Shown piece after piece: positions 21,966-34,810 of a stretch of 64,000 bases of DNA. Under the pieces are notes generated by a model. It searched no databases. It had not been told where the DNA came from and saw nothing but the letters and a program-made list of their open reading frames with translations. The first letter of the stretch is position 1, and every line of letters starts with the position of its first letter. The stretch is taken from NCBI GenBank assembly GCA_964016875.1, contig OZ024720.1, forward strand, positions 18,092,242-18,156,241, written 5' to 3'. Origin of the DNA: Fallopia convolvulus. Its lineage: Eukaryota; Streptophyta; Magnoliopsida; Caryophyllales; Polygonaceae. Both the position numbers and the translations under genes were made by a program.

Positions 21966-23191
21966 TCTATCAAAAATCATTAAAAAGATCGACAGGAAAT
22001 ATACATCGTAAATAAATGATGAATATATATACATACATATATATATATGTCTTAAACTGAAATTTTAAATGAATTCATAAGAACTGTAAATGCAAAAGCA
22101 TCATATTTAACTTCTAAAAATCATATACTATTTTCTATCTGAAAATCATGTTATACCATCAAGTCAAAATAATGTTTTCTTTCACAAGCAAATGTTTTAT
22201 TAATTAAACACTCCACGTGTTACTATATGGATCTCGAAAACCTAATCAATTCACATTCAAACTCAAGGTGGGAGCGGAGGCGTTAAATATTGTGCTTTGG
22301 GAAATAAGATAGAGAATAAGCGAGATAGAGATATAGCCCGAGTTGAAGAGAAACATAATAACATATGAATAGTTTCATAAACAATTCAAAACACTAGTAA
22401 AATGCTCTTCGACTCTGGCTATATATCTATTGTTACATATGCTCCATCTTTTTTCTCCCAAAACCTAATTTCTAACGACTCTACTACCACCTTCTCCTTC
22501 TTTCCCTCTCGATCTTCAATAGTGTAGTAAGACTTTGTGTTTAATAAAAGAATCTTATAACTTTCATTTATTGATGGAATTTGTTTTTATACAAGAGGCC
22601 TAATAATTATACTTGAGACTCAAGTTATCTTGTGCTCCAAGCATTTTAAAAAAATAATTTAATATGAAAAGAAATATAATATCTTAGGGTAGGGATCGGG
22701 TGATAGTCTATTTTAAAGTGAAAAATCAGAATGATTTAGGGGTGTTGGATTAGAAAAAATGGACTGAAGAGATTAAAACGACCCGAATTAATAAAAAATC
22801 ATGTAAAATGGGGTATCGTTTTCAATGGCAATGAAGGTAATTTTAAATAAAATATTATAATTGTCTCAAAATATCCTCCCTTATCTCTCAAACACTTTCC
22901 CCCTTTCCCACAACTACAGAGATAAGTTTAGCACTGACCGATCAACTCAAGGAGGAAGAATTCTCCACCGCCAACATTTTCTCTGGTTCCCAGAGGGCAA
23001 ATTTGAAGGAATTTGGAGTTTGAATTAGTTAGGATTAGAGTTAATACTATGGTATCTATATAGATAATTAAACTCATTTTGGGTTGTTACAATTTAGTTA
23101 GGACTAGGGTTAATACTAGGGTGTTTATATAGATAATTAAATTAAGCTCTTTTTTTGTAAAAATGAAACTAAGTTCTTTAATAAATAAGGT
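21966..23191 (-). repeat. X repeat copy 2, head-to-tail with copy 1
   Basis: It starts immediately at the end of copy 1 with the same ATCATTAAAAAGATCGAC sequence, and follows it nearly base for base to 23191. There it stops within the AATAAATAAGG segment and abuts a retrotransposon fragment. Non-coding. Confidence 0.85.
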
Positions 23192-23324
23192 TTGGGACAT
23201 GTCATCTACCCCCATATATGCAACATGCCTACCCCAATTAAAACATTTTGAAAACACGGGCCGGTTTTAGTTTTAAGTTGGACCTCGGGTACACTCGTTG
23301 GTCAGTTCCATGTGCCCTGTTGTC

Positions 23325-23342
23325 AACCTGGCTCTGATACCA
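23325..23342 (-). other. Element H primer-binding site, tRNA-Met
   Basis: The minus strand reads TGGTATCAGAGCCAGGTT, complementary to the 3' end of initiator tRNA-Met apart from one base. It lies three bases inside the LTR end. Confidence 0.88.
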
Positions 23343-23735
23343 ATTTGTAACACCCCGTCTTTCCACATTGCGCTACTTGGTAGTAGAACTTACTAGGTGC
23401 TACTTAGGTGGGTTGACAACAACACTTTAGGATCTTACAACGTGGGCAGGACGAGAAAACAAGAAAAACATCCAACTTTCAGATTTATAAAACTGAATAT
23501 AAAACATGTTTGAATGCCCAAGTGCATAAACAAAATTACCAAGTAACCTTTCCTGAATTTTCCTCAAAATATTCCAAACAACACTTAACAATTAACAAAT
23601 AAAATAATTTAACAAAACTAATAATAATAATAAATCCTCTCGAAGTACCCCCGAAAAACCCAAACTAATGACACATGCGTCAACGATCCACACCACCATC
23701 CGGCCAATGCTCCTGCACGGTTTCCTGTAACATAC

Positions 23736-24361
23736 CTATAACTGGAAAAATAATCCCCGAAGGGTCAGCTACTAATCTTCCAAGCTAGATAATATGCGGA
23801 AATTATAAGACGAATAAAAACAGTTTTTTATAGTCAGCAACCAGAATCCACAATCGCAACCATAACTCTAAAGGCCAATACCTAAATTAGACGGTTAGTC
23901 ACAGATAAGCCAAACACACATACACACAATCGCGCCATTAATTAACATAACTCATTTTCTATCTCGTCTTCCAATCCACAGTGCAGAGGCAGGCCCTCCC
24001 ATTCCTCACATCCTTCTTCCTTCTAACCCTGGCTAAGCATTCACTAGAGCACTTGCCAAAACACACAGATAGCATTTTCTTTTGATGGGGCACGGTTTCT
24101 TCGTCATAGGGACCATACATAAGCAACTCGTCCTCTACGCCAACTATGATGGCCTTGCCGGAAACGGTACCAACACAGAGAAAACGTTCGCAAACTTGTT
24201 TCCAATAAAACCCATTTGAAAACCAATTTGCACACAACAGTACAAGCAAGCCCAAAATATTTCAAAAAGATATTCAGGACTAATTCCCAAAACCAATCCT
24301 ACAATAACAGCACAAAATCTAACAAGATAGAAAAGAACCGAGCAAGTCGAAAACGACTTAC
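23736..24361 (-). promoter_or_regulatory. Candidate LTR intron in element H
   Basis: The donor AGAG|GTAAGTCG sits in the hairpin AAGTCGTTTTCGACTT. The acceptor is TTATTTTTCCAGTTATAG, after the CCCTTCGGGG box. The length is 626 nt. Confidence 0.5.
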
Positions 24362-25463
24362 CTCTAGAATAACAAACTTCCTGTGAACATAAAATGCTAA
24401 GAATCCGAGCAAAGGAATTTCCCTAGCATGGTAACGGGTAACCGTAAACTACCGATCAAACGAAAACTAATAGCATTAAATAAACAAACACCATAGTACT
24501 AGTTGGCCACTAGGCTACTAACGAACGTACTACGAGTAATAAACTATACCTTTCTTTTATATGTATAAGCCACTCTTTCAATGAAGCACTATAATCGGAT
24601 CTTTCTTTATTAAATTTTTTTTTATAGGCAGGTGGCTTAATTAACAATGGCTGGTTATAGTAAAGGTCAGGATGCACGATCGAAAGAGAACAGGGGCAAC
24701 GCCTTTCCTACCACTAACCCGTCAGCAACTTCTGGAACCGTCCGCGTAACCACTGCGGTAGCCGGTTCAACATGACCACCCACCCCCGCCTAACAAGGTT
24801 CAAGTTCACAAAACCCGACCGGACAACGTAGTCTACACATAAGATTGCAGTTAACAGTGATCTAAGGTGTCCCGGTGAACTAAGGTGTCCCGGTGTCCCG
24901 GTGAACTACGGAAACAGGGATGCGGCGAACCTAATGACATTCGAGATGCGGGGAAGTCTGAGGTATTTATAGTGACGATGGCTTGCTGGTTCAAGACCGA
25001 GCGGAAAGACCACACTGTCGTTGGCTGCGTGATCTGGTGACGAAGAAAATCGGCGATCCCGTGGCGCCGACAAACACGATCCGAGAGGGCTACAAGGGCG
25101 GCAGCAAGAGAAAAGGAACATTCTTGCTTGGGAGAAAAGAGTCGTGGGTTTTTAGAGTTCCGATGTTATATTATACTTGGGGTTAAATAGGGTGATTTTT
25201 TTAATTAATTGGTTAAACTAATTAGATAAGGTAGATTAAAAAGATATGAGATGTGATCTGGTGCTATACTTAAAAAGATAAAATATTAGCTAGATTAAAC
25301 CATAAAATATATAAAAACAATTTAGGGTATGATTAACGGATTAAAAAAACAAAACCAGTACTTATTCTATTCTACGAGATTATTAATTTGTGATTCAAGC
25401 ATCCCGTTTTCCCGGTCTGAAAGGAAAACGAAATCGCAGTTAAGGATGAAACCGAATTTTACA

Positions 25464-26968
25464 CATAATTGGGATTGAACGAGTTGGTGTGATGATCAAG
25501 TTGGAAAATGAGGCGTTTCATGTATTACCCGTTTTCATTTTTAGGACGGAAAAAACGATTTTCTTGAATTACAAGCAATCGAGATATCTTGACCCGTATG
25601 TTAATCTCGGGTTGGATTTAACGGTTTATGAGAATATTAGTACGCTTAACCGGAAGCGGAAATTAATTAACTTGACCTTGGTTAATTTCCTTTGTTTCCA
25701 ATCCTTATTTATTAAAGAACTTAGTTTCATTTTTACAAAAAAAAAAAGAACTTAGTTTAATTATCTATATAAACACCGTAGTATTAACCCTAGTGCTAAC
25801 TAAATTGTAACAACCCAAAATGACTTTAATTATCTATATAAATACCATAGTATTAACCCTAATCCTAACTAATTCAAACTCTAGACTCCTTCAAATTCGC
25901 ACTCTGGGAACCAGGGAAAAAGTCGGTGGCGGAGAATTCTTCCTCCTTGAGTTGATCGTTCAGTGGTAAACTTATCTCTGTAGTTGTGGGAAAGGGAGAA
26001 AGTGTTTGGGAGATAAGGGAGGATATTTTGAGACAATTATAATATTTTATTTAAATTTACCTTCATTTCCATTGAAAATGATACCCCATTTTACTTGATT
26101 TTTTATTAATCCAGGTCGTTTTAATCTCTTTCGTGCATTTTTTCTAATCCAACACCCCTAAATTTATTATGATTTTTCACTTTAAAATAGACTATCACCC
26201 GATCCCTACTTAAGATATTATATTTCTTTTCATATTAAATTATTTTTTAAATATAGTTTTATTTAGGAGAATAATTTAGAATGCTTAGAGCACAAGATAA
26301 CTTGAGGCTCAAGTATAATTATTAGACCTCTTGTATACAAATAAATTCCATCAATCAATGAAAGTTATAAAATTCTTTTATTAAACACAAAGTCTTACTA
26401 CACTATTGAAGATCGATCGAGAGGGAAAGAAGGAGAAGGTGGTAGTAGAGTCATCAGAAATTGGGTTTTGGGAGAAAAAAGATGGAGGATAAGGAACAAT
26501 AGATATATATCCAGAGTCGAAGAGCATTTCACTAGTGTTTTGAATTGTTTATGAAACTATTCATATGTTATTATGTTTCTCTTCAACTCGTGCTATATCT
26601 CTATGTCGCTTATTCTCTATCTTATTTCCCAAAGCACAATATTTAACGCCTCCGCTCCCACCTTGAGTTTGAATGCGAATTTATTAGGTTTTCGAGATCC
26701 GTATAGTAACACGTGGAGTGTTTAATTAATAAAACAACTGCTTGTGAAAGAAAACATTATTTTGACTTGATGGTATAACAAGATTTTCAGATAGAAAATA
26801 GTATATGATTTTTAGAAGTTAAAAATGATGCTTTCGCATTTACAATTATTCTATATTATTCAAAATTTCAGTTTTATATACATATATATACATATATTCA
26901 TCATTTATTGACGATGTACATTTCTTGTCGATCTTTTTAATGATTTATGATGCATGCAATTAATTAAG
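25464..26968 (+). repeat. X repeat copy 3
   Basis: A full unit of about 1.5 kb, in the opposite orientation to copies 1 and 2. It begins with ATAATTGGGATTGAACGAG and an LTR-start-like segment, and ends ATGATGCATGCAATTAATTAAG, where copy 4 begins at once. It includes the small ORF (25489-25755), the 60-bp sub-repeat pair (25756-25870) and an AT-rich tail. Non-coding apart from the doubtful ORF. Confidence 0.88.
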
Positions 26969-27669
26969 ATAATTGGGATTGAAGTAGTTGGTGTGATGAT
27001 CAAGTTGGAAGATGAGGCGTTTATTATATTACCCATTTTCGTTTTTATATCGAAAAAACTAGTTTCTTGAATTACAAGCAATCGGGATATCTTGACCTGC
27101 ATGTTAATCTCGGGTTAGATTTAACAGTTTATGAGAATCTTAGTACACTTAACTGGAGGCGGAAATTAATTAACTTGACCTTGTGGGTTAATTTCCTTTG
27201 TTTCCAATCCTTATTTATTAAAGAACTTAGTTTCATTTTTAAAAAAAAAAAAGAACTTAGTTTAATTATCTATATAAACACCCTAGTATTAACACTAGTC
27301 TTAACTAAATTGTAACAACGCAAAATGAGTTTAATTATCTATATAAACACCATAATATTAACCCTAATCCAAACTAAATAACCTTCAAACTCTCGATTCC
27401 TTTAAATTCACCCTCTGGGAACCCGAGAAAAAGTCGGCAGTGGAGAATTCTTCCTCCTTGAGTTGATCGTTCAGTGCTAAACTTATCTCTCTAGTATTTG
27501 TAAAGGGGGAAAGTGTTTGGGAGATAAGGGGGGATATTTTGAGACAATTATATTATTTTATTTAAAATTACCTTCATCGCCATTGAAAATGAATCCCCAT
27601 TTTACTTGATTTTTTATTAATTCGGGTCGTGTTAATCTCTTCCGTCCATTTTTTCTAATCCAACACCCC
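26969..27669 (+). repeat. X repeat copy 4, interrupted
   Basis: It starts head-to-tail with copy 3 and runs to CCAACACCCC at 27669. There the LTR of the C/D element begins without its first TG. X sequence resumes at 51161 about 400 bp further along the unit, so part of X and the LTR tip were probably lost together. It contains another copy of the small ORF (27067-27315). Confidence 0.85.
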
Positions 27670-28172
27670 TAATATTCGGGAATATTTTAATATTTTAGAG
27701 TTATTCGAAATTCGTGTCGGAATTGCGTAGCTATCTAGTTGTCAAAGTTATCCATTAGTTTATTTCTTAGTCGTTAAGAAATCGTTTCTTAATAGAATGA
27801 AGATAGACTTGTAAGAGTTTTGATCTCATCCTTATTCTTAGATATTCGTGTCGTGTTATCTTATCTTATAGATTTGTGTGATATGCTTATCTTTCTTCCT
27901 CAATATCCGTGCCATGTTATCTTATCTTCTAGATATGTGTGTTATGCTTATCTTTCTTTCTCAATATCCGTGTCATGTTATCTTATCTTCTAGATATGGC
28001 TGCCATGATTATCTATCTTCCTCAATATTCGTGTCATGTTATCTTATCTTCTAGATCTATGTGCCATGCTTATTTTTCTTTCTTAATATTCGTACTATAT
28101 CTTCTAGATTTGTGTCTCATGATCTTTATCTCTTATACAAGCTGAATTGAATTTGTCTTCTTCCATTTCTTC

Positions 28173-28180
28173 TATATAAA
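28173..28180 (+). promoter_or_regulatory. TATA box of C/D 5' LTR
   Basis: TATATAAA is preceded by pyrimidine-rich sequence and followed by a C/T-rich leader. The same box is at 30691-30698 in the other LTR. It places the likely transcription start near 28205. Confidence 0.6.
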
Positions 28181-28472
28181 GCGACCCCACCCTTCCATAT
28201 TTGATCATTCCTCCCTTCCTCTCATTTTCACCATTATCCTTCTCTTCCTCTCTTTATTTTTATCCACCATCACCATCTTGTTTTTCTTCTTCTTAAAATT
28301 GGTGAGGAGTATTGATTTGGAACCACCAACGTGTCTTTCGAGTGTTGGAGCATACCGTTCTCTAAGTGGTGGTCTTTTGGTGCTTAAGCCATTAAAGGAA
28401 CAACCCTTTCATCTTTGAAATCATTCTGATAAGTCCGTGTTCTATTCAAAAGTTGAAATTTCAAATCAAGAG

Positions 28473-29353
28473 GTAAGTCGCTTAGACTTACTTAGTTATC
28501 AGTTTTGATATGTGTTGGATGTGTAGATATGATGTGTAGAACTTTATTTGGGATTCATCCCCTTATCTTGTTATACATCTATGTGTGAGTAAATCGATAT
28601 TTTGGAAATATACTACTATGAAACTTGCCATCTACTGGTACGATGATGACTATGGGATGATCGGTAAGGAGGGAGACATTCCTGGCATAGTCGTATGGCA
28701 AGGATAGCCCCTTCAAAATTATAATAAATGTTTTGGCAAGTGCTCTAGTAGAGGCTTGACCGGGGGTAAGAAGGTGAATTGTTCTGGTGCTGGGTGGTTC
28801 GGATTAACGGTGGAGGCCGTCGACCACTACATCCCGTTCCAGCTGGAGGACGCCCCGATTGCTATGTAGATTGATATGTTAGATAAGAATTTTCGGCTGA
28901 AAGAATGCCTTGATTGCTATCTAAATTGATATGGTACATAAGAATTTCCGGCTGAAAGAATGCCCCGATTGTTATGTAAATTGATATGGTAGATAAGAAT
29001 TTACGGCTGAAACAATGCACTGATTGCTATCTAAATTGATTTTGATAGATAAGAATTATTGTGAATTATGGTTGATTTGATATTGAAGTGAAAGTGAAAG
29101 AGGGGATAGTAAAGTGAAATTATGTGCTATTATTAGTATTCATTGTATGACTTTAAGCATTATTATGTGAGTTTTATGATTATAAGTATTGTTGTGCGCT
29201 TGTCTGCTGTTGTGAATATACTATATGTGAGCTATTCTATTATTATTCTTATTTTGTATTTGAATTAATTGATTTTTCTACTGCATATTGTGTTTACTAT
29301 TTAGTGCATATTGAAATTGTTAACTAACCCTTCGGGGCATTGATTTTGTTTAG
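28473..29353 (+). promoter_or_regulatory. Candidate LTR intron in C/D 5' LTR
   Basis: The donor AGAG|GTAAGTCG is followed by a hairpin arm GACTTACTT. The acceptor is TGATTTTGTTTAG at 29353. The length is 881 nt, longer than in other LTRs because it contains the ~59-bp tandem repeats. Confidence 0.45.
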
Positions 29354-29727
29354 GATTCGAACATATGCGAAATAAGCTTCAAGGAAACTCTTCCAAGATA
29401 ATGGTGGGTCAACACGACGTGGCGTGTCATAGGATGTGTCGGGCTGTTGTACAAATTATTGTTTTGATTTGGCTTGAGTTTTTTTAGCACTTATGAAAGT
29501 ATGTGGTTGTTTCAAAGAGCTTGTTTGGGTTGTTTGTATATGGAGAGTTGTGATACATGGTTTTCAATCCTATTTTAGTAATATCCGAGTTGGATGTTTT
29601 CCTTATTTTCTCGTCGTTTCTTTGTTGAAAGATCCATATTGTGAATTTGTTGTCAGACTAGCTTAAGTGGACCCACGTGAGGTCCACTATTGAGTAGCAT
29701 CCCGGTATGAAAAACCGGGGTGTTACA

Positions 29728-30238
29728 AATTGGTTTCATAGCGAGGTTGACAACAAAGGAACAAGGAACTTACCAACGAAAGTATTTGAAGTCCAACTTT
29801 GAAATAAAAATTCGGCCGATGTTTTCAACTTTTAATGTTTTCTAATGGGGAAGCATTATACATTGTTGGGTAGAAGGACACGTCGAGACGCCACCATCTA
29901 TTGATTGAAGCCCTTGAGCATCTCCTTGTTTGTTGTTATATTGGACCATGCATATTTTTAAGTAGAATAATTTGTGAGCATTTGCAAGAAGGGCTTAACA
30001 AAAAAATGATACGGCCTTTGTAAGAAGAAGAAGTGAGATCCTTGGATGGTAACTAATTGTGTGCTTTGTGAGACTTGGCTTTGCATGCTTAACTTGTGTA
30101 ATTGTTTCTTGTTGTGTACTAATAATATCATTTACATGTTGTTTTACTTGTGTGTCTAAGACCTCAAGAAGCGTTGTGCATTTGTAATAGTATACTCCTA
30201 GAGTTTCGGGACGAAACTTTCTTTAAGGGTGGTAGAAT
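29728..30238 (+). other. C/D internal region: PBS, non-coding spacer, polypurine tract
   Basis: A PBS-like TGGTTTCATAGCGAGGTT (29731-29748) has two changes from the tRNA-Met match. No ORF follows. A small hairpin GTTTCGGGACGAAAC (30203-30217) precedes the polypurine tract TTAAGGGTGGTAGAA ending at 30238, and the 3' LTR starts TGTAATATTC at 30239. Confidence 0.82.
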
Positions 30239-30994
30239 GTAATATTCGGGAATAGTTTAATATTTTAGAGTTCCTCGAAAGTCGTGTCGCGATTGCTTAG
30301 CTATTAAGTAATCTCGGATAACCTCGTTGTATGAGTTTTGATCTCATCCGTATTCTTAGATATTCGTGTCGTGTTATCTTATCTTATAGATTTGTGTGAT
30401 ATGCTTATCTTTCTTCTTCAATATCCATGTCATGTTATCTTATCTTCTAGATATGTGTCTTATGCTTATCATTCTTCCTCAATATCCGTGTCATGTTATC
30501 TTATCTTCTAGATATGGCTGCCATGATTATCTATCTTCCTCAATATTCGTGTCATGTTATCTTATCTTCTAGATCTGTGTGCCATGCTTATTTTTCTTTC
30601 TTAATATTCGTGCTATATCTTCTAGATTTGTGTGTCATAATCTTTATCTCTTATACAAGCTGAATTGAATTTGTCTTCTTCCATTTCTTCTATATAAAGC
30701 GACCCACCCTTCCATATTTGATCATTCTTCCCTTCCTTTCATCTTCACCATCTTCCTTCCCTTCCTCTCTTTATTTTCGTCCACCATCACCATCTTCTCT
30801 TTCTTCTTCTTAAAATTGGTGAAGAGAATTAATTTGGAACTACGAACGTGCCATTCGAGTGTTGGAGCATACCATTCTCTAGGTGGTGGTCTTTTGGTGC
30901 TTAAGCCATTAAAGAAACAACCCGTTGGTCTTTGAAATCATTCTGACAAGTCCGTCTTCTATTCAAAAGTTGAAATTTCAAATCAAGAGATAAG
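30239..30994 (+). repeat. C/D 3' LTR, left part
   Basis: It matches 27670-28472 closely, including the ~60-bp tandem repeat (30360-30630) and a TATA box at 30691-30698. It ends at ATAAG (30990-30994), the target duplication of the giant-LTR element, with its partner GTAAG at 49958-49962. Confidence 0.88.
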
Positions 30995-33900
30995 TGTGGA
31001 GCCCCAGCTTAACAAAACCACACTTATATCTACGTTCCGTTTCGCATAGTGTTAGCCACAGTTTAGTTCGTTAATACCTTATTTTCTTTTGCAAGCCAGT
31101 AGGATGTCTACGTGTTTACTTGTCTTTTGTTTGGTTGTTTGTTGGGTTGACTAAACCGAGACTCTTTAATTGCCTCTTCGCTCTGTTTGACTATACTCTT
31201 ATGGAAGGAGATTAGATGTGTTTGTTGAATTGAGTAACCTTGTTCTCACTAGTTTAGAATTGTTTTGCTGGTTGCTTTTGTGAAATCATGTTTGGAATTC
31301 AAAGTTGAGAAATAATGGTTCGGGGATGAACCAACTCTTTGGGAGGAGTATCTGTAAAACCCTCAGAGCGGTTCTTGTAGTTTCTTTAACGTTTCACTCT
31401 TTCTAAGTTTCGGGACGAAATATTCTTAGGGGGGGTAGCATATAATACCCAGGCTCTCGGAAATCCGATAAAAATGTTCCGTTCCGACCCTTTTGTACCT
31501 TACGTTGTAGTTAACGTTCTATTTCCGCTTTTAGGCCTAATGGTCAATAACAACTTAGCCTATTTTGGTGATTTGGTCTTAATCCAACAAGATTATCTTT
31601 TGAGTTGCCTAATTTTCGGAATTGGGCTGAGAAGCCCAAATCTCTATTCAGCCCAACTTCACTCACCATATCTATTTGTTCCCCTTACACGTTGCCTGAA
31701 GGAGAACCCTAATCCCAAGCTATTGCCTCCTCTTTTCCCACTTGGTGCGCCGCTCATCAAGAACTCCTTACGCATCTTGTTCTTTTTCTCGCGCCACACT
31801 CGAGGGAACCCGAGAGCCGACTGCCCTAGTTGCCACGCCGCCGCCGTGCCGTTCTCCCTTTTCGGCTGCAGAACAAGGAGAACACCCGAGCCTCGTTTTT
31901 GGTTTTGGTGCGGCCAACACCCGAAGTCACGCTTCGATCGGCCAAACCCGTCGAAGATCCATCGATCCATCCAGTTCGCCGGTTGGATCACACCGTCGAC
32001 CCTTCGAGTCTCCTCACTGGTCCCGCCTTGAGTCGGGCTTGAAAGCCTTCGACCCAATTGTGTGGGCTCGTCGCCAATCGAGCTTGTATCCGACCATCCC
32101 GATCAAGTTGCCCAAGTAAGGATCCGTCTCTGATTGAGGTTTCCGTCGTCAATCGAGAATCCGACGGATTTGCCTTTCGAGGCCACCGCTGGGTTCGTTC
32201 GCAGCCTTCTAGATCGAATCAAATCCGTCTCCTTCCCTCTCGACCGATGTCATATTCACCGCCTAGCGTGGGGAACCTCGGGCCAAGTAGAAGGTTGAAG
32301 ACTTCGTGCCATCGTCACCAACCGAGGCACCCACTTGCGAAGTCGGAATCTTAGGTCGAGATTCGGTTTTGACTGCTAAAAGGTGCGGTTTCATGTGTCA
32401 TCTTAATTGTTGCTGTAACTGATTCCCATGTATATATTTCTAGTTCATAGTAATTTGATTATGCTTGTAATTGAGGGTTTTGGCCTCTGAATTTGACGGG
32501 CTATTGTAATCGTTAGCGGTTGTTGAGTTTGATTACGGTTTTTGGAAAAGAGATTGATTTTCGTTTTGGCCAAGTTGTGTATCTGTTAAGTTGTTTTGGT
32601 TATTTGGGGGTGCAGTTGCTTTGGAAGTGATCGTTAGATTCTATATAAGTTGTTTATATATAAGCTTTTTAACTAGGTCTAAGTAATAAGATTATATTAG
32701 GTTAGGATGATTAATTATGTATATACATATACATGTGATATAAGTGTGTATGTTTAGTTAATTAACCTTTGTTCTCAGTTGATAACTATATATATACACG
32801 TATGTGATCAATTAAGTAAGTCAGTTTATTTATATAGACACGTTAACTAGTAATTAGGATTAGCTTAGATAGTTGGTTTGTTTATATGCTTTAACTCTAG
32901 TGGTCGAGCTTTATTTATTTTATTATTATTGGAGATCGTCGGAGTATTAAGCGTCACCGTTAATATATATATTTAGGAGATCGCTACTACTCGAGCTCTT
33001 AGCCTTCTGTTTCTCATCAGGAATCCTTCATTTGAATAAAGTCGTTCTACGACTTGCTCGGCTTAATTCAATTCTTGTTAGATTGAGTGTCATGTGTGTA
33101 GAATTGGTTTTGAGAATTAGTCCCTTCGTTATTATTTTACCTTAAATCTTTTAATCTATATCTACGTTAATTCTTAGTCTGATCGTGACTATGAGTGTGC
33201 CTATGAGAATCCGAGTGTGACTGTATTTGCATTGGTGAATGTAATTGTGATTGTGTGTGTGACTGTATTTGTACCTGTAATTGTAAGTGTGATGTAATAG
33301 TAATTGTGAAGGTAATTTGTAATTGTATTTGTCGTTGTGATTACAATCGTGACTATGATCTTGTTTTTAATTGCAATTGTATTTGCGTTTGCAATTGTGA
33401 TTCTGATTATGATTCTAATTGTGGTTGTGAGTTTGATTGTGATTCTGATTCTGACTGTAACTATAAGTGTGCTTGTGATCGTATTTGTAATTATGATTGT
33501 GTCTGCAAATATGATTGGGTTTGAATCGAAATCGTGATTGTGCTTGTTATTGTGATTATGAATTATTCGGGTCTATTTTCCTTTCGATGCGTGTTTGTTT
33601 CTGTTTTTTTTTTGAGATTAATCGTCTATCGACTTGCTTTGCTTATGACCGTTATGTGTTAAATGATTGACTTGAATGTGCAAACCTTATTTTGGAATGA
33701 TTCCATATTACATGCTTGTATATGTTTTTGGAATTATGAAAAATCATTTTAAAACATTTTTCGTTATGTGTGCACTGGGTTCCTCCGGTAAGGCCATGGT
33801 GATGCGGCTGGAAGGGACCCCCTTCTAAAAATAAAATAAAATGTTTTGGCAAACGCTCTAGTAGAGGTTTAGCCGGGGAAAGAAGGGTGAATAGGGGAAT

Positions 33901-34810
33901 GGGCACGTGTAAAGGTACGCACCCTGACCGTGCGCCATAGATGAGAGGCCGGAGGGTGCCATTTGGATTTGAAGAGGATGTTTGGTTAGTATCTTTTTTG
34001 ATGGACTTTGTTTGAATGGTCTTGCATTATGAGGTTTGGTTTGACAGAATGTTCTTTGTGGTTATATGTGTTGGTAGTATCCTGGTAGAAGTTATTGCTA
34101 TCCTTTTCGTTATTATTATTGATTTGATCCTTATTAATTATTCTACTGTGTTACTGTGGTTTTTCTTTTGGTGGTTATAGTATTGATGTTGTCTGTATGA
34201 GTGTGTGTGTTTGTGTGTATCTGTGTGCTTGCGTGTCTGTGGTTATGTGTGTCTATGTGCTTGTTTAACGTTAGGTGTTGAATTGATATGAATCGATAAT
34301 TATTGATTTATGTTTGAATCTTGATTTTTAGGGTTCGGTGTGGTTTTTCAAACGTTCTATATACATCTCACGCTTTCTAGCTTGAATTAGAATTGTAGCT
34401 GACCCTTCGAGGATTTTTTTACAGTTTTAGGTACTTTTTCAAGAATCGTGATGGATTCTCTACAAAAAGGTGAAGCGGATGTTGGCGACGTGTCAATGGG
34501 TTCGGGTTGTTGTGATCTGGTTATGTATGTATTAAAAACTTGTCTGTTGAATTGTTTTGTTACTAGTTGGATAGAACTGGTTTAGGGTAGTTTGGATTTA
34601 CAAAATGATCTGCCTGTGATCTTCTGTATATGAATTCGAGAATGCTATCATGTTTTTCACCCTCTTTTAAAATAAAAAGTTGGATGTTTATTTGTTTTCT
34701 CATCGTGCCCTAGTTACAAGATCCTAGTGAATTTGTTGTTAAACTAATCTGAGTAGTCCCAGACAGGGTCTACCACCGAGTAGCGCAACGACGAAAGTCG
34801 GGGTGTTACA
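30995..34810 (+). repeat. Giant LTR 1 (3816 bp)
   Basis: It starts TGTGGAGCCCCAGC and ends GGGGTGTTACA. Within the first 450 bp lie two further LTR-start-like points, TGTAAAACCC at 31353 and TATAATACCC at 31441. Each is preceded by a hairpin and purine tract. A cryptic repeat of the TGTGATTGTAATTG type occupies about 33180-33560. The GGCAAACGCTCTAGTAGAGG and CCCTTCGAGG boxes are at 33848 and 34402. The splice donor is mutated here (GAATAAAGTCG at 33034-33044). Clusters of short ORFs at 31.5-32.4 kb overlap on both strands and have no recognisable product. Confidence 0.85.

Larger units (their letters stand above)
23192..25463 (-). mobile_element. Element H: 5' LTR, PBS and truncated internal region
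   Basis: On the minus strand an LTR (23346-25463, from TGTAAAATTCGG to GGGGTGTTACA) is followed by AAT and a tRNA-Met PBS (23325-23342). Then come about 150 bp of internal sequence similar to that at 34811-34980. The internal region is cut at 23192, and no second LTR follows. The LTR carries the group's modules and a candidate intron at 23736-24361. No coding capacity is seen. Confidence 0.85.
27670..29727 (+). repeat. C/D 5' LTR
   Basis: It starts TAATATTCGGGAATA (the first two bases, TG, are lost) and ends CGGGGTGTTACA. It contains five copies of a ~60-bp tandem repeat (27840-28110), a TATA box (28173-28180), a hairpin splice donor (28471-28490), four copies of a ~59-bp repeat (about 28853-29055), and the CCCTTCGGGG box and acceptor near 29353. 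Confidence 0.87.

Noticed and set aside
24906..25186. Small frames on both strands near a GC-rich spot in element H
   Set aside because: Within the LTR, overlapping on opposite strands, no domain.
31438..31450. Placing the start of giant LTR 1 at the inner TATAATACCC point
   Set aside because: The target duplication ATAAG/GTAAG fits only an LTR starting at 30995, and both LTRs share the outer 450 bp.
31474..32354. Overlapping frames of 70-185 codons on both strands in giant LTR 1 (and 35913-36739 in LTR 2)
   Set aside because: They lie in a GC-richer part of the LTR, overlap in several frames, carry no known domain, and are not preserved between the two LTRs.
33255..33524. Cys/Asp/Asn-rich open frame, like a small cysteine-rich protein
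   Set aside because: It is a by-product of a TGTGATTG-type simple repeat; other frames are also open and the same happens at 48388-48651.
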